Assembly (NCBI GenBank): GCA_900770645.1
Contig: CAAGKY010000081.1
Span: 1 to 5,697, forward strand
Direction of reading: 5' to 3'
Length of the DNA: 5,697 nucleotides
Origin: Bacilli bacterium
GTDB lineage: Bacteria > Bacillota_I > Bacilli_A > ML615J-28 > CAG-313
In this document: piece after piece, positions 1 through 4,137 of the stretch
Numbering within the stretch: position 1 is the stretch's first letter
Layout: the number at the start of each line of letters is the position of its first letter
The notes under the pieces: generated by a model
Told to the model about the DNA's origin: nothing
What the model saw: only the letters and a program-made list of their open reading frames with translations
The model's database searches: none
Program-made: the position numbers and the translations under genes

Positions 1-225
1 GGATCTCAAAGAGAAGAAAACTTAGATAAACTTCTTGAAAGAATGGATCAAATGGGTGTAGATAAAAACGGTATCGATTGGTATTTAGACACAAGAAGAT
101 ATGGTGGATGTGTGCATTCAGGATTTGGTATGGGATTTGAAAGATTAATTATGTATCTAACAGGTGTAGATAACATAAGAGATGTTATTCCTTATCCAAG
201 AACTCCAAAAAATTGTGAATTTTAA
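1..225 (+). CDS. asnS: Asparaginyl-tRNA synthetase, C-terminal fragment (5' end outside window)
   Basis: Joins asparagine to tRNA-Asn in the cytoplasm using ATP. Only the last 74 residues are present, read in frame 1 from the first base. They hold class II aminoacyl-tRNA synthetase motif 3, GFGMGFERL, whose arginine contacts ATP, preceded by GGCVHS and followed by the closing stretch NIRDVIPYPRTPKNCEF. That ending (IRDVIPFPRTP.N..F) is typical of bacterial AsnRS and separates it from AspRS and LysRS, which share the fold. The protein ends where the family normally ends, so the 3' end is intact. The gene stops 10 bases before a terminator hairpin and faces a convergent gene, so it is the last gene of its transcript. 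Its arginine codons are AGA. Identification is by motif recall, not by search. Confidence 0.93.
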   Translation, partial: GSQREENLDKLLERMDQMGVDKNGIDWYLDTRRYGGCVHSGFGMGFERLIMYLTGVDNIRDVIPYPRTPKNCEF

Positions 226-235
226 TAAAATAAAA

Positions 236-266
236 AAGGATGTGAATTTCACATCCTTATTTTTTT
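236..266. terminator. Bidirectional intrinsic terminator between asnS and the convergent membrane-protein gene
   Basis: Perfect 11-bp inverted repeat AAGGATGTGAA (236-246) and TTCACATCCTT (248-258) around a single central base. In RNA the innermost pairs would open to form a small loop. On the + strand it is followed by seven T at 260-266. On the - strand the A-rich stretch before it (226-237) supplies the T-run. It can therefore end asnS and the facing gene. The stop codon of the - strand gene (257-259) lies partly in the stem. Confidence 0.88.
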
Positions 267-1282
267 GCTTTATTTTTCTTTAATTTCTTAGGTGTTTTAG
301 CTTCTTCTTCATATGTCCATGTGAAATAGAAGAATACAGCAACAAATCCTGAAATTAATAATGCAAGACCGCATTGCCATAATAAAGTAGGAAGAACAAA
401 TTTGAAGTATCCTGCTTTTTCTAAAGAATCTAATTCATTAATAGATGTTGAACCATATCCTTTTAAGATATTTGCATCTTTAGATGCTGCATCTGCAGTT
501 CTCTTAATGTTTTCTAATGTTCCAGCAAATAAAACATTTACTTGATTTTCGTTTTCTGTTTCAAGAATTGCGAAAGAACAATTAGCTAATTGGTTAAACG
601 CAATTGGTGTATCTTCAACACCATCTTCATCAGTAACTGTATAGTTACGATTTGGAGTTAATGAATAAGCAAATGGAGTAGTTTCGCTATCTGAACCTTC
701 TTTTAATACAGCATGAATATCATAGATAGCATATGGAGTTCCACGAGAAGAACTAACTGTTGCAGAACCTGTTAATCCTTCTTCTACCCATGTATTAGTA
801 AATTGTTCAATAGCATTACCTAAATGAGCATATCCTTCTTCATCTGATCCTTGAACACTAATAAAATAAATATCTGCAGGATCAATATTATTATAATTAA
901 TATTGTATAAGAAGAACATATATGAAATATATGGATCTACTGTTTCAGTATCAGTAGTTTCGGCAACTAAATATGTTGATAAAGTTAATTTATTATCAAT
1001 AGTATAAGTTCCTTTTTTTGCTTCAATAACTTCTTTACTTTCATAATCACTATAAACGTTCATATTTTCAGATACGTTCATATAATGAGAAGAAGCAAAT
1101 TTTACGTAATTTTCAATAGATGTACTAGTTTCTACATCGGTATTGAAAATAGACTCTTTAAATTCTGTTTGGTTTTGTGTCCAGTTTCCAAAAGTTCCAT
1201 ACGAGTACATACCAATAAATACAGTTACTAATAATGGAAATATAATGGAAATTAACAAAACAACAAGTTTTTTTGTGTTCAT
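257..1282 (-). CDS. Unknown membrane protein with two terminal helices and a large external domain (341 aa)
   Basis: I do not recognise the family. A hydrophobic helix at about residues 6-28 (LVVLLISIIFPLLVTVFIG), preceded by two lysines, acts as an uncleaved signal anchor or signal peptide. A second helix at about 295-322 is followed by a strongly basic tail (PKKLKKNKAKK) that should be cytoplasmic. The roughly 265 residues between are rich in Thr, Ser, Asn, Asp, Glu and Tyr, with alternating polar and hydrophobic runs suggesting beta structure, and should face outside. The start is set by AGGAGG (1294-1299 on the complement) 11 bases upstream of the ATG. It has its own extended -10 promoter and ends inside a terminator shared with asnS, so it is monocistronic. 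It is divergent from the NfeD/SPFH operon. A surface sensor, adhesin or envelope-assembly role are all possible; the sequence does not decide. Confidence 0.85.
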   Translation of the reverse strand: MNTKKLVVLLISIIFPLLVTVFIGMYSYGTFGNWTQNQTEFKESIFNTDVETSTSIENYVKFASSHYMNVSENMNVYSDYESKEVIEAKKGTYTIDNKLTLSTYLVAETTDTETVDPYISYMFFLYNINYNNIDPADIYFISVQGSDEEGYAHLGNAIEQFTNTWVEEGLTGSATVSSSRGTPYAIYDIHAVLKEGSDSETTPFAYSLTPNRNYTVTDEDGVEDTPIAFNQLANCSFAILETENENQVNVLFAGTLENIKRTADAASKDANILKGYGSTSINELDSLEKAGYFKFVLPTLLWQCGLALLISGFVAVFFYFTWTYEEEAKTPKKLKKNKAKK

Positions 1283-1293
1283 TGTTTATACAA

Positions 1294-1299
1294 CCTCCT
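1294..1299 (-). promoter_or_regulatory. Ribosome binding site of the 341-aa membrane protein
   Basis: AGGAGG on the complement, 11 bases upstream of the ATG at 1280-1282. No other good start is nearby, so it fixes the N-terminus just before the hydrophobic anchor. Confidence 0.8.
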
Positions 1300-1312
1300 A
1301 AAAATCTTTTAT

Positions 1313-1341
1313 ATTATATCATCAATTAATATATTTTTCAA
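1313..1341 (-). promoter_or_regulatory. Sigma-A promoter with extended -10 for the 341-aa membrane protein
   Basis: On the complement, -35 TTGAAA (1336-1341), a 17-bp spacer and -10 TATAAT (1313-1318). The -10 is preceded by TGA, giving the extended form TGnTATAAT. The expected start point near 1306 leaves a leader of about 24 bases containing the AGGAGG. Five of six -35 bases and all six -10 bases match consensus. Confidence 0.8.
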
Positions 1342-1383
1342 ATAAAAAATAATTTTAATAATGAAATTTATGTGAAATGTTTG

Positions 1384-1433
1384 ATACATGTAAATACATT
1401 TTTATACATTTTGCTTGACAATAAATACATTTT
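1384..1433 (+). repeat. Four ATACAT direct repeats in helical phase over the operon promoter
   Basis: ATACAT begins at 1384, 1394, 1404 and 1425, spacings of 10, 10 and 21 bp, so all copies lie on about the same face of the helix. The last three continue as ATACATTTT. The fourth lies between the -35 and -10 boxes of the + strand promoter, and the others lie just upstream of it. The arrangement suits an array of regulator sites or intrinsically curved upstream DNA. The same hexamer also occurs by chance elsewhere (near 4455), so the arrangement rather than the word is the evidence. Confidence 0.5.
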
Positions 1434-1443
1434 AATATATAAT
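1415..1443 (+). promoter_or_regulatory. Perfect-consensus sigma-A promoter of the NfeD/SPFH operon
   Basis: TTGACA (1415-1420), a 17-bp spacer and TATAAT (1438-1443): both hexamers and the spacing are ideal. Transcription should start near 1450, only two or three bases before the first AGGAGG, so the mRNA leader is very short. An unregulated promoter of this strength would be highly active. The repeats across it suggest it may be controlled. It is the only clear promoter seen before the five genes up to 4109. Confidence 0.88.
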
Positions 1444-1452
1444 GTTGGCATA

Positions 1453-1496
1453 GGAGGTACAAATGATGAAAATTGGAGGTACAAATGATGAAAATT
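1453..1496 (+). repeat. 22-bp perfect tandem duplication of ribosome binding site and start codons
   Basis: The 22-bp unit at 1453-1474 is repeated without change at 1475-1496. Each unit contains GGAGG, TACAA, two adjacent ATG codons and AAAATT. As 22 is not a multiple of three, the first pair of ATGs (1463, 1466) is out of frame with the gene and the second pair (1485, 1488) is in frame. The first unit is preceded by A, making the stronger AGGAGG (1452-1457). Confidence 0.97.
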
Positions 1497-1498
1497 GA
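1463..1498 (+). CDS. Possible 11-residue leader peptide created by the tandem duplication
   Basis: Starting at ATG 1463, with AGGAGG five bases upstream (or ATG 1466, eight bases), the frame reads MMKIGGTNDEN and stops at TGA 1496-1498. That stop lies just past the start codons of the next gene (1485/1488), so ribosomes finishing it would be placed to restart there. It has the same spacing and a slightly better ribosome binding site than the real gene. It may be a functional leader controlling the operon or simply a by-product of a recent duplication. The peptide shows no run of one amino acid that would suggest classical attenuation. Confidence 0.35.
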   Translation: MMKIGGTNDEN

Positions 1499-1865
1499 GT
1501 GGTTTAATCATGGAGATAATTCTAGTGCTGTAACTATATATGAAAATAATATTTGTTTAAATAAACAAGCATCAAATTATTTTACAGATGCATATATGGT
1601 AGCAATCGGAATGGACTCAGATACTAACAACATTATTATTAAGAAAGTTTCAAAAGAAGATGCAGAAACACTAGATAAAGAAAGTTTGACAAAGATTTCC
1701 TTAAAATCTTCTTATGGAAGAATTACTGGTAAGAAAATGATAGATCAAATTGGTTTTATATTAGGTTTAGATTTTAAAACACAAAATGCATACAAATACA
1801 ATGCTAAATGGAATACGGGAACAAAAATGTTGATTATTGAGACGGGAGGAAAGAAAAATGCTTAA
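1488..1865 (+). CDS. Unknown 125-aa soluble protein, first gene of the NfeD/SPFH operon
   Basis: I do not recognise the family. There is no membrane helix or signal peptide, so it should be cytoplasmic. The start at ATG 1488 has GGAGG (1475-1479) eight bases upstream; ATG 1485, adding one Met, is equally in frame, and an upstream TTG at 1473 falls before the ribosome binding site and is unlikely. The N-terminal half (about residues 14-53) looks like small beta strands: AVTIYENNICLNKQA, then YMVAIGMD, then NNIIIKKV. The second half has ISLKSSYGRITGKKMIDQIGFILG and a C-terminal strand MLIIET. The compact alpha/beta pattern, with a strand, a short helix and a predicted turn (GMDSDTNN), recalls small DNA- or ligand-binding domains, but no diagnostic motif is seen. 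Its last eight bases overlap the nfeD start, so the two are probably translationally coupled. Confidence 0.85.
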   Translation: MKIEWFNHGDNSSAVTIYENNICLNKQASNYFTDAYMVAIGMDSDTNNIIIKKVSKEDAETLDKESLTKISLKSSYGRITGKKMIDQIGFILGLDFKTQNAYKYNAKWNTGTKMLIIETGGKKNA

Positions 1866-2334
1866 TTTTAATATAAACATACCATGGAATGTTGTGATGA
1901 TAGTAGTATGGGTTGCAGTTATTGCGCTTGGAATTATTGTAGAAGCCCAAACATCTGAACTCGTTTCAATTTGGTTTGCAATTTCGGGTGCAGTTGCAAT
2001 TGTTTGCGCAATAGCGGGATTATCTATACCTATTCAAATAGCGGTATTCTCAACACTTACTTTATTATTAGTAATATGTACAAGACCACTTGTTAAAAAA
2101 TTAACTAAAAACACAGAGGTTAAAACCAATGCTGATAAATTAGTTGGTATGATTGGTGTAATTACTAAAGAAGTCAAAGACGGTGAAAGAGGTAGCGTTA
2201 AGGTTGAATACCAAGAATGGACAGCTATCGCTAAAAACAATCAAACTTTTTCAGAAGGAACAAAGGTTGTTATTTCTGAAATTATCGGTAACAAATTAGT
2301 TGTCGAATGTATAGAAGAAATTGAAATAAAATAA
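1858..2334 (+). CDS. Short NfeD-family membrane protein with C-terminal OB-fold (158 aa)
   Basis: NfeD proteins are encoded beside SPFH proteins and are thought to act with them in membrane microdomains. This is the short form: three hydrophobic helices at about 11-29, 34-54 and 58-76, then a soluble OB-fold at about 93-152. It lacks the ClpP-like protease domain of long NfeD proteins. Family marks include the helix-1/2 junction (IIVEAQTSELVSIWFAISG), the domain entry TNADKLVGMIGVI, the strand RGSVKVEYQEWTA with its tryptophan (W121), and the ending GTKVVISEIIGNKLVVE. The start at ATG 1858 has GGAGG (1845-1849) eight bases upstream; an upstream in-frame TTG at 1837 lacks support. It overlaps the previous gene by eight bases and is followed 24 bases later by the SPFH gene. 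No family-typical part is missing. Confidence 0.9.
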   Translation: MLNFNINIPWNVVMIVVWVAVIALGIIVEAQTSELVSIWFAISGAVAIVCAIAGLSIPIQIAVFSTLTLLLVICTRPLVKKLTKNTEVKTNADKLVGMIGVITKEVKDGERGSVKVEYQEWTAIAKNNQTFSEGTKVVISEIIGNKLVVECIEEIEIK

Positions 2335-2343
2335 TATATATAT

Positions 2344-2349
2344 AGGAGG
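2344..2349 (+). promoter_or_regulatory. Ribosome binding site of the SPFH gene
   Basis: Perfect AGGAGG nine bases upstream of ATG 2359, following a short TA-repeat (about 2334-2343). It is the strongest binding site inside the operon and fits the codon bias suggesting high expression of this gene. Confidence 0.85.
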
Positions 2350-2358
2350 AATTAAAAA

Positions 2359-3348
2359 ATGATTATTTTATCAAATGTTGGCCAAACATTATTAATTGGT
2401 CTTGCAGTTATTGCTATTATTATTGTTATTGTTGTGATTGCGAATATTAAAATCGTATCACAAACAAATGCTTATGTTATTGAACGTTTAGGACGTTATC
2501 ACAGAACTTGGGATACAGGAGTTCACTTCTTAGTACCATTTATTGATAAAATTGCTGATGATGGTGTATCTACTACATCTATTGCTGCTAGAAACGTTAC
2601 ATCTAAAAAAATTGGTATTGTTAACTTAAAAGAACAAGTTTGTGACTTTGATCCACAACCAGTTATCACAAAAGATAACGTAACAATGCAAATTGATACA
2701 GTTGTTTACTATCAAATTACTGATCCAAAAGCTTATGTTTATGGTGTTTCTAATCCTATTAGAGCATTAGATAACCTTACTACTACTACATTACGTAACA
2801 TCATGGGGGATTTAGACCTAGATGGTGCATTAACAAGTAGAGATGTTGTAAACTCAAAAATGCGTCAAATCTTAGATGAAGCAACAGACCCATGGGGAAT
2901 TAAAGTTATCCGTGTCGAAGTTAAAAACATTATGCCACCTAAAGATATCCGTGACGCAATGGAAAAACAAATGCGTGCTGAACGTGAACGTCGTGAAGCA
3001 ATCTTACTTGCTGAAGGGGAAAAACGTTCTAATATCTTAAAAGCTGAAGGGGTTAAAGAATCTGAAATTTTAAGAGCAGAAGCTAAAAAAGAAGCTTTAA
3101 TTAAAGAAGCTGAAGGTCAAGCAGAATCTATTTTAAAAATCAACCAAGCTACAGCTGAAGGTTTAAGAATGATTAAAGAAGCAGGAGCTGACGAAAGTGT
3201 ATTAACATTAAAAGCTTATGAAGCTTTAGGTGTAATGGCTGATGGTAAAGCTACTAAGATTATTGTTCCATCTAACTTACAAGGTTTAGCTGGTCTTGCA
3301 ACTTCATTAAAAGAAATTATTACAGATCCAGTTGAAGATAAGAAATAA
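2359..3348 (+). CDS. Stomatin/paraslipin-type SPFH protein (QmcA/STOML2-like, 329 aa)
   Basis: SPFH proteins form large membrane-anchored oligomers that organise membrane microdomains and influence membrane proteases and stress responses. Residues 9-30 are an N-terminal membrane helix. The SPFH domain runs from about 32 to 195: NAYVIERLGRYHRTWDTGVHFLVPFIDKI, then PQPVITKDNVTMQIDTVVYYQITDPKAYVYGV and DEATDPWGIKVIRVEVKNIMPP, matching the QmcA/STOML2 branch. A charged helix follows with four 11-residue repeats, each starting AEG or AEA (218-228, 229-239, 240-250, 251-261), a coiled-coil scaffold. The tail has TKIIVPSNLQGLAGL, a family ending. Residues about 66-84 look like a 19-residue insertion between VPFIDKI and LKEQV, where relatives have a short link. 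Eleven of 17 arginines use CGT, unlike neighbours. Its stop overlaps the next start (TAATG at 3346-3350). Confidence 0.93.
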   Translation: MIILSNVGQTLLIGLAVIAIIIVIVVIANIKIVSQTNAYVIERLGRYHRTWDTGVHFLVPFIDKIADDGVSTTSIAARNVTSKKIGIVNLKEQVCDFDPQPVITKDNVTMQIDTVVYYQITDPKAYVYGVSNPIRALDNLTTTTLRNIMGDLDLDGALTSRDVVNSKMRQILDEATDPWGIKVIRVEVKNIMPPKDIRDAMEKQMRAERERREAILLAEGEKRSNILKAEGVKESEILRAEAKKEALIKEAEGQAESILKINQATAEGLRMIKEAGADESVLTLKAYEALGVMADGKATKIIVPSNLQGLAGLATSLKEIITDPVEDKK

Positions 3349-3704
3349 TGAAAGGGAATAGACACTCTGTATCATCACTTATAGTATCTATAGCCGCAAC
3401 AATATTCATATGTATATGGACGTTTATTAGTATTATTATAGGATTTATACCATTTGTCTTTTTTGGAATAGCTATGTTGGCGGCTTCGATCATCAACTTA
3501 GTAAAAGTAGTAAAAAACTTTCATAAAAGTTTATCAAATGAAGTAGGTTTTATAGATGAAGATTATAAAATAAACCACAAAGATTATATATATGAAGAAA
3601 AAGATGATAAAAATTTCTGCCCATATTGTGGTTGTAAATTACAAGATGATTATGAATATTGTCCCTCATGTGGAAAAGAATTACCAAATAGAGAAAACAA
3701 GTAG
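3348..3704 (+). CDS. Two-helix membrane protein with C-terminal zinc ribbon (118 aa)
   Basis: I cannot name the family beyond its parts. Two hydrophobic helices, at about 10-31 and 33-53, form a hairpin, followed by an acidic linker (about 66-88). A zinc ribbon follows with C91-P-Y-C94 and C105-P-S-C108 separated by ten residues, plus an extra cysteine at 96. The two CPxCG knuckles are the usual four-cysteine zinc site of small zinc-ribbon domains, often used for protein or nucleic acid contact. If both ends are cytoplasmic, as a two-helix hairpin implies, the ribbon lies on the inner face of the membrane near the SPFH scaffold. The ATG at 3348 shares its A with the SPFH stop (TAATG) and has no strong ribosome binding site, so translation probably depends on coupling. 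Confidence 0.85.
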   Translation: MKGNRHSVSSLIVSIAATIFICIWTFISIIIGFIPFVFFGIAMLAASIINLVKVVKNFHKSLSNEVGFIDEDYKINHKDYIYEEKDDKNFCPYCGCKLQDDYEYCPSCGKELPNRENK

Positions 3705-3713
3705 GTGATTAAA

Positions 3714-4109
3714 ATGTATAATGAAAAACAAGAACAAAAAGAAAGAGAAATATATGAACAATCATATGTAAAACAAGCAAAAACAAGTAAAAAAATTTTA
3801 CTTATAGTATTTGGTTTATTAGGATTATTATTTTTAGCAGGAGGAATAGTACTTTTATCATTAGGAATAGTAGATGAAGAAGGTTTCAATCCAGGATTTG
3901 TTTTTGTTCCTATTGGCGGATGCTTCTTATTGGTAGCTATTATATGTGCTTTCATTCCTGTTAAACCAACACCTGCAAGTTATGATAAATTCAAAAGCAG
4001 AACATCTAAATATGGTTATTATATGAATAGTTATGACTTAATGATCAAACTTGAAATGCTTGAAAAAAGAGTTGAAGAATTAGAAAAAAAAGCAAATTCT
4101 GATTTTTAA
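3714..4109 (+). CDS. Small two-helix membrane protein with C-terminal coiled coil (131 aa)
   Basis: Family not recognised. The N-terminal 27 residues are highly charged (many Lys, Glu and Gln), followed by helices at about 28-51 (ILLIVFGLLGLLFLAGGIVLL) and 60-82 (PGFVFVPIGGCFLLVAII). The C-terminal part includes a short coiled coil at about 108-127 (LMIKLEMLEKRVEELEKKA) with hydrophobic residues in heptad register. Both ends are probably cytoplasmic. The start at ATG 3714 is preceded by AGGTGA (3703-3708); an in-frame GTG at 3705 lies within that site and would add three residues, so ATG is preferred. The gap to the preceding gene is nine bases. It is the last gene before the terminator at 4112. 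The coiled coil makes oligomerisation or binding to another coiled coil, such as the SPFH tail, plausible but unproven. Confidence 0.82.
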   Translation: MYNEKQEQKEREIYEQSYVKQAKTSKKILLIVFGLLGLLFLAGGIVLLSLGIVDEEGFNPGFVFVPIGGCFLLVAIICAFIPVKPTPASYDKFKSRTSKYGYYMNSYDLMIKLEMLEKRVEELEKKANSDF

Positions 4110-4111
4110 AG

Positions 4112-4136
4112 AAAACGTACCAAATGGTACGTTTTT
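4112..4136. terminator. Bidirectional intrinsic terminator closing the NfeD/SPFH operon and the transporter gene
   Basis: Perfect 11-bp inverted repeat AAAACGTACCA (4112-4122) and TGGTACGTTTT (4125-4135) around AA, with T continuing at 4136. The - strand copy also ends in a T-rich run (TTTTCTTTAAAAA on the complement). It lies three bases after the stop of the last + strand gene and just before the stop of the convergent transporter gene (4138-4140), so it can serve both. Confidence 0.88.
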
Positions 4137-4137
4137 A

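Noticed and set aside
1463..1507. Alternative genetic code (UGA read as Trp) because of the AT-rich, mycoplasma-like composition
   Set aside because: All tryptophans in the recognised genes are TGG and no gene has an in-frame TGA; even if TGA 1496 were read through, the leader frame would stop at TAA 1505-1507.
2034..2240. 68-codon open frame on the - strand
   Set aside because: It lies wholly inside nfeD, antisense, with no ribosome binding site and no promoter; nfeD matches its family throughout.
3650..3955. 101-codon open frame on the - strand rich in Asn, Pro and Lys
   Set aside because: Antisense to the end of the zinc-ribbon gene and the start of the 131-aa gene, both of which have coherent membrane and zinc-site features; composition is what AT-rich antisense reading gives.
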